From contig JAENYT010000005.1 of assembly GCA_016841665.1 (NCBI GenBank), positions 50,625-114,624 on the forward strand: a DNA stretch of 64,000 nt, given 5' to 3'. A program made the position numbers and the translations under genes. This document shows, one piece after another, positions 1-8,954 of this stretch; the first letter of the stretch is position 1, and each line of letters opens with the position of its first letter. The notes under the pieces are model-generated. The model did not search any database and had not been told where the DNA came from. It saw nothing but the letters and a program-made list of their open reading frames with translations. The DNA is from Methanobacteriota archaeon (GTDB lineage Archaea; Halobacteriota; Methanomicrobia; Methanomicrobiales; Methanomicrobiaceae).

Positions 1-1050
1 TATCCACTGAGCATCCCGCCAGCGAAGCCGGCACTCGGTGTCGAGGCAGGCGGTTTTCCCGGCCGCATGATCCGCGGACTCTTTCAGGAGCTGCGGGAGG
101 TCCTCGGGGTGAATGAAATCGTACCACGTACCTGAAACAAGATTGCTCATCCGGGCCTCTTCGCTTTCGTCCCCGCGAACGCGGGTGCTGTAGGTCACGG
201 TGCCGTCTGCCATGTCCCAGTCCCAGACAAAGAGATTCGCACTCGCGATCGCCAGGGTGAGCCTCTCTTCACTCTCCTGCAGTGCCCGTTCGGCTTCCCG
301 CCGTTTGCTGATGTCGACCGCAATCCCCCGCAGCCCGACCGCTTCCCCGTCGTGAAGGATCGGGCGGGTGAAGACATCCATGGGAAAGGTGGTGCCGTCC
401 CTGCGAAGCGCCGTGTACTCGTTGTCCCCCATTTTGATGTCGCGGAGGCTCCACCAGCTATTCTCCTTCGCCCGTTCCCTGTCCCGGGAGGCGACGAGAG
501 AAAACGCGTTCATACCGCTCGCAAGATCATCTGCGGTAAGCCCGAATACCTCAAGGCCGGTTTCATTGACATAGATCAGGTTGCCCTCCCTGTCCATTTC
601 AAAGACCGGCTGGGGCATCAGGTCGGCAAGTTCACGATACCGCGCCTCACTGTCCAGAACGCTCTGGAATTTCTGCGTTCTTTTATACCACCGGTGGATG
701 TGGCGCAGGAGATCGGGGAACCGTGCCGTGGGATCGCGCCCTCTCAACAGAAAGGCATTCGCTCCCCCGTTGAGAGCTTCGAGCAGCGATCCTTCGCCTC
801 CTATCGAGGCAAAGAAGATGAACGGCAGGTCGGGATCCTGTTCACGGATGGCTTTCAGGAGAACGAGACCCTCCATTTCCTGCATGGCATACTCTGAGAC
901 GACCGCATCATAGTGCCGGGTAGCAAGGAAATCGAGGGCTTTTGCAGGAGAACTGAGCGGTTCCACGGAGATATCACCTGCTTCTTCAAGAAATGCCCTG
1001 GACAATTCCAGAAACCTGGGATCTTCATCCACCATAAGCACGTGTATCAT
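1..1050 (-). CDS. Receiver-like/PAS signal transduction protein (partial, C-terminus beyond left edge)
   Basis: 350 codons are visible from an ATG at 1050 with a GGGGA motif upstream; the frame is open to base 1, so the C-terminus (probably more PAS domains and a kinase) is missing. Residues 1-115 resemble a CheY-type receiver: the acidic pocket DED is at 8-10, but the phospho-acceptor position is Glu53 (VSEYAM context, where the family has Asp) and the conserved Lys near 103 is Arg. Residues about 130-250 form a PAS/PAC domain (ELADLMPQPVFEMD start), and a second PAS begins near 255. An AT-rich TATA-like stretch lies near 1115-1125. The architecture is typical of the sensor proteins that are numerous in Methanomicrobiales; the signal is unknown. 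The Glu suggests a receiver that is not phosphorylated in the normal way (inference). Confidence 0.85.
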   Translation of the reverse strand, partial: MIHVLMVDEDPRFLELSRAFLEEAGDISVEPLSSPAKALDFLATRHYDAVVSEYAMQEMEGLVLLKAIREQDPDLPFIFFASIGGEGSLLEALNGGANAFLLRGRDPTARFPDLLRHIHRWYKRTQKFQSVLDSEARYRELADLMPQPVFEMDREGNLIYVNETGLEVFGLTADDLASGMNAFSLVASRDRERAKENSWWSLRDIKMGDNEYTALRRDGTTFPMDVFTRPILHDGEAVGLRGIAVDISKRREAERALQESEERLTLAIASANLFVWDWDMADGTVTYSTRVRGDESEEARMSNLVSGTWYDFIHPEDLPQLLKESADHAAGKTACLDTECRLRWRDAQWI

Positions 1051-1196
1051 CAGCCGTTCCCCGAATTCCGCCGATCAGGCCGCCTGTACAGCCTTTGAGA
1101 ATGATGTAATCTCAATTCATAAAATATCGTCGTTTTTATCCTCGAACGTGGCAATCCGATGCGAAACACGCGCAGGCGGGAGGCAAGGAGCCGGGT

Positions 1197-2138
1197 TCAG
1201 CGAATAATTCTCGTCCCCACCGTTCCCTCAAGTGCCTGGTCTACCAGATCGAGCGAGGTGATGATCGCCTTCTGCCCGCCGCCCTCCACAAACCGCATGC
1301 ACGCCCGCATTTTGGGGGCCATGCTTCCTTCGGCAAACCGGTCTTCTGCGAGCCATGTGCACACATCCTGCACCGTGACGTCGGCAAGAAGCCGCTGCTC
1401 GGGGGTGCGGTAGTGGAGGTACACGCCCGGCACATCGGTGAGAATGAGCAGGATATCTGCCCCGATTCCTGTCGCGAGCTTTTCTGCGGCGAGATCCTTG
1501 TCCACCACCGCTTCGATGCCCCGAAGAGCCCCCTCTGCAGTCCTGTATACCGGAATACCTCCCCCTCCGGCCGCGATGACAATGAACCCCTCATCGGAGA
1601 GCGCACCGATGGAGGAGTGTTCGATGATGTCCAGCGGTTCGGGGGAGGGGACGACACGGCGAAACCGCGCATCACCGCCCCCTGTCTCGTGCATGCTCCA
1701 CCCCTGCTCGCGGACGTGGGCGTCTGCCTCTTCCCGGGTAAAAAACGGTCCGATCGGTTTGGAAGGGTGTGAAAACGCGGGATCGAGGGGATTGACGCGG
1801 GTCTGGGTAATGATGGAGATCACCGACCGTTCGATCCCCCGTGCCCGCAGAGCGTTCTCCATGCACTGCTGCAGCATGTACCCGATCATGCCCTGGCTCT
1901 CGGCGCCGCAGACATCAAGCGGCATGCGGGGAAGCGTCTCTGCCGCACATTCGTTCTTGAGAAGGATGTCTCCCACCTGGGGACCGTTTCCATGGGTGAT
2001 AAGGATTGTCTCCCCCCGGGACACCAGGTCCACCAGCCGGGCCACGGCGGATGTCACGTGGGCGAACTGCTCCTCTGCCGAACCTTCTTCCCCCCGCTGG
2101 AGAATGGCGTTGCCCCCGAGAGCAACGACGATCTTCAT
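1197..2138 (-). CDS. arcC: Carbamate kinase
   Basis: 313 residues, the usual length for carbamate kinase (ATP + carbamate <-> ADP + carbamoyl phosphate; amino-acid-kinase fold). The N-terminal KIVVALGGNAI nucleotide/phosphate loop, ITHGNGPQVG, the KPIGPFF segment and the AAGGGGIPV loop are all present. I start at the ATG at 2138 (preceded by AAAGGA) because the family begins at MKIVVALGGNA; the open frame extends further upstream but that stretch has no family features. It is divergent from the aryl-CoA ligase at 2221, and the shared 82-bp gap holds two inverted repeats. It stands alone, with no arginine deiminase genes nearby, so its direction of flux (ATP generation or carbamoyl phosphate supply) cannot be told from context. 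Confidence 0.93.
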   Translation of the reverse strand: MKIVVALGGNAILQRGEEGSAEEQFAHVTSAVARLVDLVSRGETILITHGNGPQVGDILLKNECAAETLPRMPLDVCGAESQGMIGYMLQQCMENALRARGIERSVISIITQTRVNPLDPAFSHPSKPIGPFFTREEADAHVREQGWSMHETGGGDARFRRVVPSPEPLDIIEHSSIGALSDEGFIVIAAGGGGIPVYRTAEGALRGIEAVVDKDLAAEKLATGIGADILLILTDVPGVYLHYRTPEQRLLADVTVQDVCTWLAEDRFAEGSMAPKMRACMRFVEGGGQKAIITSLDLVDQALEGTVGTRIIR

Positions 2139-2179
2139 GCATTCCTTTACCCCCGCCGACCTCTTGAAGCCACCTGATT

Positions 2180-2205
2180 GCATAACAATTATGCCATGCC
2201 ATGGC
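2180..2205. promoter_or_regulatory. Two adjacent inverted repeats in the arcC/ligase divergent promoter
   Basis: GCATAA-CAA-TTATGC (2180-2194) and GCCATG-C-CATGGC (2193-2205) are perfect inverted repeats that overlap by two bases. They sit 16-41 bp before the ligase start and 42-67 bp before the carbamate kinase start. This is a good position for an operator serving either promoter. No regulator gene is adjacent, so the binding protein is unknown. Confidence 0.35.
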
Positions 2206-2220
2206 GTACCATAGAATAGA

Positions 2221-3513
2221 ATGTTCTGGAACAACCATATCGAGACCCTTTCCGATGACGAACTCGCCGCACTCCAGCTCAAACGGCTGAAGTGGACGAT
2301 TCGCCAGGCGGAGAAGGTCCCGTTTTATCGCACGCAATTACGGGAAGCGGGCCTGCATGCCGACGACATCCGGTCGCTCGACGATGCCGGGCGCCTTCCC
2401 TTCACCCGCAAGCAGGACCTGCGGGAAGGGTACCCGTTCGGGTTTTTTGCCGTACCCCTCAAGCAGATCGTGCGCATCCACACCACCTCGGGCACCACGG
2501 GAAAGCCTACCGTGGTCGGGTACACCCGGCAGGATCTGGACAACTGGGCGGAGATGATGGCAAGGGACCTGACCATGGTCGGGCTGTCTGATGATGATGT
2601 ATTCCAGAATGCACTCGGGTACGGGCTGTTCACCGGCGGGCTCGGCTTTCATTACGGTGCGGAGAAGATCGGGATGACCGTGATCCCGAGCGCCACAGGC
2701 AACACAAAGCGCCAGATCGAGATGATCATGGATTTCGGGGTGACTGCCATCAACAGCACCCCGAGCTACGGCATGCGGCTCGCAGAGGTGGCGGAGGAGA
2801 TGGGCGTCGAGCTGGATACCCTCCGGGTGGGCATCTTCGGGGCCGAACCCTGGTCGGACAACATGCGAAAGGAACTCGAAGAACGCCTGGGCATCACCGC
2901 CTATGACTCCTACGGCATGAGCGAGATGTACGGGCCCGGCGCATCGTTCGAGTGCGAGGAACGTAACGGGCTGCATTTCTGGCACGACTCCTACCTCGTC
3001 GAGATCATCGACCCCGAGACCGGGGAGGTGCTGGGCCCCGGTGAGAGGGGCGAACTGGTGGTCACCCCGCTCGTCAAGGAGGCGATGCCCCTGATCCGCT
3101 ACCGCACCGGCGATATCACCATGCTCATGGAGGACCGCTGCCCGTGCGGGAGAGGCCAGAAGATCGCCCGCATCATGGGGCGCAGCGATGACATGCTCGT
3201 GATCAGGGGGGTGAATGTCTTTCCCTCCCAGATCGAGCACGTCCTGCTCTCCCTGCCCGAGGTGGGGGAACAATTTATGGTTTATATAGACAGGATGCAC
3301 CATCTTGATGAGATGAACATCGAGGTCGAGATCAACCGCGAGTGCTTCAGCGGGGAACTCAAGGATCTCGCAAAATTACAGAAACGGGTTGCCGGTGCGC
3401 TCCGGGACACGCTCGGCCTGCGCACCAGTGTCACTCTCGTCGAACCGGGGACTCTGCCGCGGTTCGAGGGAAAAGCAAAACGCGTAATCGACAGGAGAGG
3501 TGAAGTCTGGTGA
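2221..3513 (+). CDS. Phenylacetate-CoA ligase family protein (aryl-CoA ligase 1)
   Basis: 430 residues, full length for the archaeal PaaK-like AMP-forming acyl-CoA ligases, which convert arylacetates plus ATP and CoA to the CoA thioester. The P-loop TSGTTGKPTVVGYT is at about residues 90-104, the adenylate-binding YDSYGMSEMYGPG near 225, RYRTGD near 296, and a CPCGRG cysteine pair near 311, followed by the C-terminal hinge domain (IRGVNVFPSQIE). It overlaps the next ligase by 4 bp (GTGA) and is probably cotranscribed with it and the ACT protein. In methanogens such ligases are thought to work with indolepyruvate oxidoreductase in aromatic amino acid metabolism, but no ior genes are in this window. 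Confidence 0.92.
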   Translation: MFWNNHIETLSDDELAALQLKRLKWTIRQAEKVPFYRTQLREAGLHADDIRSLDDAGRLPFTRKQDLREGYPFGFFAVPLKQIVRIHTTSGTTGKPTVVGYTRQDLDNWAEMMARDLTMVGLSDDDVFQNALGYGLFTGGLGFHYGAEKIGMTVIPSATGNTKRQIEMIMDFGVTAINSTPSYGMRLAEVAEEMGVELDTLRVGIFGAEPWSDNMRKELEERLGITAYDSYGMSEMYGPGASFECEERNGLHFWHDSYLVEIIDPETGEVLGPGERGELVVTPLVKEAMPLIRYRTGDITMLMEDRCPCGRGQKIARIMGRSDDMLVIRGVNVFPSQIEHVLLSLPEVGEQFMVYIDRMHHLDEMNIEVEINRECFSGELKDLAKLQKRVAGALRDTLGLRTSVTLVEPGTLPRFEGKAKRVIDRRGEVW

Positions 3514-4811
3514 AGACATGGGATCCCCGGATCGAGCAGATGCCGCAGGAAGAACTCAAAAAACTGCAGTACAGACTGCTCAAAACCCTTGTATACAGGT
3601 TGTACAGTTTTTCCGCGTTCTACCATGATCGCATGAAAGAGGAGGGGGTCCACCCCGACGATATTCGGAGCCTGGAAGACGCCAGGAAACTGCCGTTCAT
3701 GACAAAAAGCGACCTCCGTGACAATTATCCCGACCGCATCTTCACCGCGTCGAAGGACGAACTCGTCCGCTACCATGTCTCCTCGGGAACGACCGGCAAA
3801 CCGACCGTCGTGGGCTACACCTCGCACGACCTCGAACTGTGGACGACTTCACTGGCGCGGTCCCTCACCGCATGCGGGCTCGGCAGGGGCGATGTCATTC
3901 AGGTCTCTTACGGATACGGCCTCTTTACCGGCGGGCTCGGCATGCACTACGGTGCGGAGCGCATCGGGGCGACCGTGGTACCCACCAGCGTAGGAAACAC
4001 CGAGCGCCAGATCGAGCTGATGCAGGATTTGGGCGTCACGGCCATCGCCTGCACCCCCTCCTACCTCATCCACATGGGTGAGGTCGCTGCGAAGATGGGG
4101 GTCTCCATCAAGGACGATACCTCCCTGCGGGTGGGCATTCTCGGAGCGGAACCCTGGTCCGAGCAGATGCGGGATCGCATCTCCGATCAGCTCGGGATCC
4201 GGGCCTATGACATCTACGGCACGAGCGAACTCTCCGGGCCGATGTTCTGCGAGTGCACCGAGCAGCAGGGCATCCACATCTGGGGCGATATCGCATTCAC
4301 CGAAATCGTCGACCCGGACACCGGGGAATCCCTTGATGCGGGAGAGAAGGGCGAGCTCGTCTTTACCATCCTCCAGAAGGAAGCGCTCCCCATGATCCGG
4401 TACCGGACCGGGGACATCACCTCGCTGAAGGAGGAGACCTGCGCCTGTGGGCGTACGCACCCGCGTATCGGAAGGATCCAGGGCAGGGTGGATGACATGC
4501 TCATCATCCGGGGTATCAATGTCTTTCCCTCGCAGATCGAGCATGCACTGCTGACCATTCCGGAAGTGGGGCAGCATTTCCAGATCGTGGTCGACCGGAA
4601 GGGTGCGCTCGACACATTGCTCGTCCGCGTTGAGGTGAGCAGGGACGCCTTTTCGGACAAGATCACCGACCTGATGGGCATCAAGGAGACGGTGGCCCAC
4701 AGGCTGAAGAACACCCTGAACGTGAACGTGGGGGTGGAACTGGTCGAACCGGGCTCTCTGCCGCGTTTTGAAGGCAAAGCAAAGAGAGTGGTCGACAGGA
4801 GAGTGCTTTAA
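3510..4811 (+). CDS. Phenylacetate-CoA ligase family protein (aryl-CoA ligase 2)
   Basis: 433 residues with a GTG start at 3510 preceded by GGAGAGGTG. It is a tandem paralogue of the preceding ligase: nearly all signature blocks match (SSGTTGKPTVVGYT, YGYGLFTGGLGMHYG, YDIYGTSELSG, RYRTGD, CACGRTHPRIGR, RGINVFPSQIE). By eye the two are about half identical, so this is an old duplication in which substrate range may differ. The stop at 4809-4811 is one base from the ACT gene start, indicating a three-gene operon. It probably activates an aryl or indolyl acid; the exact substrate is not visible from sequence. Confidence 0.92.
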   Translation: MKTWDPRIEQMPQEELKKLQYRLLKTLVYRLYSFSAFYHDRMKEEGVHPDDIRSLEDARKLPFMTKSDLRDNYPDRIFTASKDELVRYHVSSGTTGKPTVVGYTSHDLELWTTSLARSLTACGLGRGDVIQVSYGYGLFTGGLGMHYGAERIGATVVPTSVGNTERQIELMQDLGVTAIACTPSYLIHMGEVAAKMGVSIKDDTSLRVGILGAEPWSEQMRDRISDQLGIRAYDIYGTSELSGPMFCECTEQQGIHIWGDIAFTEIVDPDTGESLDAGEKGELVFTILQKEALPMIRYRTGDITSLKEETCACGRTHPRIGRIQGRVDDMLIIRGINVFPSQIEHALLTIPEVGQHFQIVVDRKGALDTLLVRVEVSRDAFSDKITDLMGIKETVAHRLKNTLNVNVGVELVEPGSLPRFEGKAKRVVDRRVL

Positions 4812-4812
4812 G

Positions 4813-5250
4813 ATGGAGTATAAAAGCGAGTATGTCATCAAACAGATCTCCGTGTTCTCGGAGAACCGCCCCGGACGACTGGCGGCAATCGCAGAGGCAC
4901 TCAGGGAGAAGAACATCAACATCTTCGCCTTTTCCATTGCCGAAGCAAACGGCTTCGGAGTGGTCAGGGCGCTGGTGAATAACCCTGAGCAGGCGCATGA
5001 AACACTGACGGAAATGGGGTTTATGGTCTCGTTTACCGACGTGATCGCGGTGAAAATGCGGGATGAGCCCGGCGGGCTGTACGAGACGGCCCGCATTCTC
5101 GGCGATGCAGGCGTCAATATCGAGTACAGCTATGCGTACAGCGGAAAGGATGCTGCGGTGCTCGTATTGCGGGTCGACCAGGCGGAAGAGGCGATCGAGC
5201 AGATCATCAAGCACGGCGGGAACCTGCTCAGCAGATCGCTCTTCTCATAG
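4813..5250 (+). CDS. ACT domain protein
   Basis: 145 residues composed of two ACT domains: residues 1-70 (QISVFSENRPGRLAAIAEAL) and 75-145 (AVKMRDEPGGLYETARIL). ACT domains bind amino acids, and stand-alone tandem-ACT proteins beside PaaK-like ligases are common in archaea, where they are assumed to sense an aromatic amino acid. I take the ATG at 4813; the frame is open upstream but overlaps the ligase. It is the last gene of the ligase operon and converges with the HPS-RraA gene across a 2-bp gap. Confidence 0.9.
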   Translation: MEYKSEYVIKQISVFSENRPGRLAAIAEALREKNINIFAFSIAEANGFGVVRALVNNPEQAHETLTEMGFMVSFTDVIAVKMRDEPGGLYETARILGDAGVNIEYSYAYSGKDAAVLVLRVDQAEEAIEQIIKHGGNLLSRSLFS

Positions 5251-5252
5251 CG

Positions 5253-6539
5253 CTATTTTTTTTCCCATTTCAAGAGCTCGGTAACGGCGGAGAGGGTGCT
5301 GCCGCGCCGGATCTCCTCCCTGATGCGCTCCTCGGTCTTCTTTACCTCAAGTGCCCGCCGGGCGATCTCGTAGGCACGCTCTTTCGGGATGACCACCACG
5401 CCGTTTTCATCGCCCACGATCCAGTCCCGGGCCCGGACCGCGCAGCCGCAGCAGGTGATCTCCGCATTGATCTCGCCAAACCCTTTCGGCTCCCCCGCGT
5501 TGGGAACCACGGCCTTCGCAAAGACAGGGTAGCCCAGTTTTCTGATATCGTCCACGTCACGCGCCGCGCCGTCGATCACCACCCCGGCGATCCCCTTGTT
5601 GATGCAGCTCCTGGTGGCGAGCTCACCCCAGGGGGCAACGTGGGTGGCCCCGTCGTTGTTGATGACAAGGACATCCCCCCGGTCCGCCACATCGATCGCC
5701 TCCACCGGCTTTGCCCAGTCGCCGGCGATGGTATGCACCGTTACCGCCCTCCCCACCGCCTTCACATCGCCGCAGAGGGAAACAATGTCACGCATCGCCC
5801 CTTTCCGGTGCATGGCGTCCGAGATGTTCGGGGTTGAGACGTCCTCGAGGATCGACCTGATCTCCTCCTCGATGCTCTCGCCGGACGGTGGTGTGAGCGC
5901 CGGGCTGTCGATGGCGTTCCTGATGGTTTCTGCCGAGCGGCTTACCTCGGCGGACCGCACGATCCATCCCCCCACGATCACAATGCTCGCCCCGTGGAGA
6001 ACAGCCTCTGCCGCCGTATTGGCATCCAGACCTCCCGCCACGGCGACCGGAACCGACAATTTTGCCGCAATGCGGTCGAGCAGGTCGATCGAACGTTTGC
6101 CGATCATCTGCTGGTCGATCCCTACATGGGCGTTGATGATATCGACCCCCAGGCGTTCCAGTTCCACAGCACGGGTGATGGGATCGGCGACATTGATCAG
6201 GTCCGCCATGATCCTCACCCCGTAGAGCTGGCCTGCACGCACCGCTTCACTGATCACCGCATCATCGGCATCCCCGAGGATGCACACGATATGGGCGCCG
6301 GCTTTTGCCGCCATTTCCACCTCGATCGTGCCGGTATCAGCGACCTTCATGTCGGCAACGATCGGGTGATCGGGAAACCGTGCACGGAGGGTGCGGACCG
6401 CGTCCATCCCCTCGCTCTTGATCAGCGGCGTTCCGGCCTCGATCCAGTCGGCACCGCCGGCAACCGCCTCCTCCGCGATCTGCACCGCACGGGGAAGCTC
6501 GAGGACGTCCAGCGCAACCTGGAGAATGGGGGATTTCAT
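5253..6539 (-). CDS. 3-hexulose-6-phosphate synthase / RraA-like fusion protein
   Basis: 428 residues in two domains. Residues 1-210 are an orotidine-decarboxylase-superfamily barrel of the hexulose-6-phosphate synthase type ([39 protein letters not shown]). Residues 225-428 are RraA/HMG-aldolase-like ([49 protein letters not shown]). In methanogens lacking the oxidative pentose pathway, HPS runs in reverse to supply ribulose 5-phosphate and formaldehyde; the RraA partner's reaction is uncertain. An upstream in-frame GTG at 6581 exists, but ATG 6539 begins exactly at the HPS fold. The same fusion is known from other archaea. Confidence 0.88.
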   Translation of the reverse strand: MKSPILQVALDVLELPRAVQIAEEAVAGGADWIEAGTPLIKSEGMDAVRTLRARFPDHPIVADMKVADTGTIEVEMAAKAGAHIVCILGDADDAVISEAVRAGQLYGVRIMADLINVADPITRAVELERLGVDIINAHVGIDQQMIGKRSIDLLDRIAAKLSVPVAVAGGLDANTAAEAVLHGASIVIVGGWIVRSAEVSRSAETIRNAIDSPALTPPSGESIEEEIRSILEDVSTPNISDAMHRKGAMRDIVSLCGDVKAVGRAVTVHTIAGDWAKPVEAIDVADRGDVLVINNDGATHVAPWGELATRSCINKGIAGVVIDGAARDVDDIRKLGYPVFAKAVVPNAGEPKGFGEINAEITCCGCAVRARDWIVGDENGVVVIPKERAYEIARRALEVKKTEERIREEIRRGSTLSAVTELLKWEKK

Positions 6540-6626
6540 ACTCTCAGATACGGGAGATACAGGATTAAGATTTTGCCGCACCGGGGATTGCAGCGTTCAG
6601 TGAAAAAGAAAGAATGAAGCCCGGAT

Positions 6627-7139
6627 TTATTCCTTTGCCGGGCCCCAGCGGTTGGTAAACGAGATATCTTCCAGCGGTTTCTTGGGGACCAGTTTCATGT
6701 CCTCAGGATATCCGGCAGGAATCAGGGAGACGAGCGTGTACTCGGGGGGCACCTGCAGGAGATCCCGGACCTCCCCGGCATAGTCCTTCTTGTCCCCGGC
6801 CACCCAGCAGGATCCGACCCCGTGCGCCCAGAGGCCGAGCATCAGCTGCTCGGTGGCGGCGCAACAGTCCTCGAGATAGTAGGTCCAGTCCCGCTCGCCG
6901 AACACGGCGAAGCATATCGGCGCGTCGGCGATAAATTTGCCGTGATCGGTAAGATCGGCAATGGATTTCAGGAGATTTTTCTCGGTAATCACGCCGAACA
7001 GCCAGTTCTGCCCGTTTTTGGCGGTGGGTGCATTGCGGGCACATTCGAGGGCGTCCGAGATGACATCCCCCGAGACCGGGGTATCCTTGTACTGGCGGAC
7101 GCTCCGCCGCGATTTGATAATGGTTATCCCGAGATTCAT
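6627..7139 (-). CDS. Nitroreductase family protein
   Basis: 170 residues of the small FMN-dependent nitroreductase/oxidoreductase type. The N-terminal SRRSVRQY FMN-phosphate motif, NAPTAKNGQNW, and the C-terminal GVGSCWVAGDKKDY region are clear. The physiological substrate is unknown. A second in-frame ATG lies three codons upstream (7148) and neither has a Shine-Dalgarno. A TATA-like AAATATTTAA (minus strand, around 7164-7175) is about 25-30 bp from both, which fits a leaderless or nearly leaderless mRNA. A 5-Cys-free core and an ordinary length make a simple soluble flavoprotein likely. Confidence 0.88.
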   Translation of the reverse strand: MNLGITIIKSRRSVRQYKDTPVSGDVISDALECARNAPTAKNGQNWLFGVITEKNLLKSIADLTDHGKFIADAPICFAVFGERDWTYYLEDCCAATEQLMLGLWAHGVGSCWVAGDKKDYAGEVRDLLQVPPEYTLVSLIPAGYPEDMKLVPKKPLEDISFTNRWGPAKE

Positions 7140-7200
7140 GCAAGGCATGGCACGGGTGGAGAATTAAATATTTTGCATACTCGGGGCAGCGAGAGGGGGA

Positions 7201-8403
7201 TTAGAAGGGGAGGAGGGACTGGACGAACGCGATAAGGTTGGTGATGCCCTCCATGATCACCACCCCGGGATCGATCCCCAGAAACGGGAAAATGAAGAGG
7301 AAGTAGGCGAATGTGCCGATGGTGCTCCCGATGTTCGCCAGCGCCGCGACGAGAACTACCCTGAAGAGGGGGATCTTTCTCATCGCATCGAAGGTGTCTG
7401 CCTCAATAATTGCACGGAAATCCGCGCTGGTGGGCTTTCGTATCTTCGCCTCGGTGACGGCGGCAAACCAGCCTGCGGCAATCAGCGGATTGAGGGAGGT
7501 GAGCCATGATACGCCGAACGCGGTCAGGGCGGAGAGGGGATGGCCGCCGGCAATGAGGGTGAATGCCGCGCTGAGCACCCCGTTGATAAGCACCCAGTAG
7601 AGGAGGGCGAGGAGCAGCACCTCGAGCCCCACGCTTGAAAAGGCGATGGCTGTGATCAGAAAGGCGAAGAGCACCAGCACGACGATGCCCAGGATCTTCG
7701 CGTAGGGGAGCTTTTTTGGTTCTTCGACCAGCCGGGACATGGGAGGGAGGTCCGCAGGAGCGGCAATGTAGCGGTTGATGCCCCCCACATGGCCCGCGCC
7801 CACGACCCCGAGCACCCGCTCGTGCCGGTGGGCAAGGGCGAGGAACTGGTGGGCGAGATAGGCATCGCGCTCATCGATCAGTGCCTGCGCACCGTGCGGC
7901 GCATATTTCCTGAACTCCTCGAGGGCGGCCGAGATGACGTCCTGGTTGGTGAGCGCATCGACATCGATCTCCTCCCCGCCAACTCCCAGCAGGGACGCAG
8001 CCAGCGCCGCGAGCATCTTTCCCTTTTCCCAGAGGGTCATCGTGCGCCAGAACCGCATGAGCGTGATACGGATGTCGCGATCCGCAAGGGCGACCGGGAT
8101 GCCGTGCCGCTCCGCCTCCTCGATGGCGGTGAGCATCTCGGCACCGGGCTCCACGCCCACGTCCATGCCGATGCGCCGCTGGAGGTAGGCGAGCATCCAC
8201 TGCACGAGCAGCTGGGAAAAGTTCCCTCCCTTGAGCACATCGCTGACCGCAGGGGCCTGTGCCTCCTTCCGGAGCGCGGCATACCGTCCGCGGTCAAGTT
8301 CCACCGCCACGATATCGGGTGCAAACTCCTCAATCGCCGAGGTTACGTCCTGTATGCTTTTTCGGGAGACATGCGCCGTCCCCACAATCCTGATTTCAGC
8401 CAT
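7201..8403 (-). CDS. TraB/PrgY family membrane protein
   Basis: 400 residues. Residues 1-215 carry the TraB/Tiki-like domain (RIVGTAHVSRKSIQDV near the start with the conserved GTAH, AVELDRGRY, and GVVGAGHVGGI near 210). About five hydrophobic segments fill residues 235-400. TraB-family proteins have a putative metallohydrolase fold; the archaeal role is unknown. The ATG at 8403 overlaps the end of the YkgJ-type gene by 8 bp, making it the last gene of the guaAA-ykgJ-traB operon. It is a full-length member, with GTAH and GH motifs intact. Confidence 0.88.
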   Translation of the reverse strand: MAEIRIVGTAHVSRKSIQDVTSAIEEFAPDIVAVELDRGRYAALRKEAQAPAVSDVLKGGNFSQLLVQWMLAYLQRRIGMDVGVEPGAEMLTAIEEAERHGIPVALADRDIRITLMRFWRTMTLWEKGKMLAALAASLLGVGGEEIDVDALTNQDVISAALEEFRKYAPHGAQALIDERDAYLAHQFLALAHRHERVLGVVGAGHVGGINRYIAAPADLPPMSRLVEEPKKLPYAKILGIVVLVLFAFLITAIAFSSVGLEVLLLALLYWVLINGVLSAAFTLIAGGHPLSALTAFGVSWLTSLNPLIAAGWFAAVTEAKIRKPTSADFRAIIEADTFDAMRKIPLFRVVLVAALANIGSTIGTFAYFLFIFPFLGIDPGVVIMEGITNLIAFVQSLLPF

Positions 8404-8944
8404 GGATGGGTTTTTCCCCTTCGCTGTCGATGACCAGCGTTCTGCCGCCTGAAGGTTTCATGTTCATGAAATGCATTTTCACTGCTGCGTATTCCTCGTC
8501 CTCGGCGCGCGTTCGTGCGAGAAGGTTGCGGGCAATGGCAACCGCATCCTTATCGGCGATGTCCCTGCCCAGTCCAGGACACTCGAACACCATCAGTCCC
8601 TCCTCGCCCAGCATGAAGGGATAGGTGCGGCATATCCACGGCCGGTGATCATACACGGCGCAATGATCGTGTTCAAGAAACATGCACCGGTCCTCCGTTC
8701 GTTTGAGACACCAGCCGAAGGTGTACCGTGTCCCCTGCCCGTCCTCGATGAACTCGGGATAGGGCTCTGCAATCTCCCGCCAGGCGCGCCCGGTGGCAGT
8801 GCATATGCGCCGTATCTCGGGCGGGCCCACCATGACGAGGTTGGACTCCCTCGCCACGCGGCGGCAGCAGTCTCCGCATCGCTGGCACTGGAATCCAATA
8901 GCCTTGATCCGGGCTGCCAGGGCGGTTTCAGGTTCCATGAGCAT
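8396..8944 (-). CDS. YkgJ-family cysteine cluster protein
   Basis: About 182 residues. A run of cysteines defines the family: CQRCGDCC near residues 20-27, a single Cys in GWCLKR, CMFLEHDHCAVYDHRPWICRTYP (shown here in part: C-x8-C-x8-C spacing), and a later FECPG. This matches the putative zinc/iron-binding CxxCxxxCC proteins (PF03692) of unknown function. The start could be 8944 or 8938, and no Shine-Dalgarno decides it; a longer frame would run into guaAA. It lies 10 bp after guaAA and overlaps traB by 8 bp, so the three are probably cotranscribed. Confidence 0.85.
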   Translation of the reverse strand: MLMEPETALAARIKAIGFQCQRCGDCCRRVARESNLVMVGPPEIRRICTATGRAWREIAEPYPEFIEDGQGTRYTFGWCLKRTEDRCMFLEHDHCAVYDHRPWICRTYPFMLGEEGLMVFECPGLGRDIADKDAVAIARNLLARTRAEDEEYAAVKMHFMNMKPSGGRTLVIDSEGEKPIHG

Positions 8945-8954
8945 GCAGCGTTCG

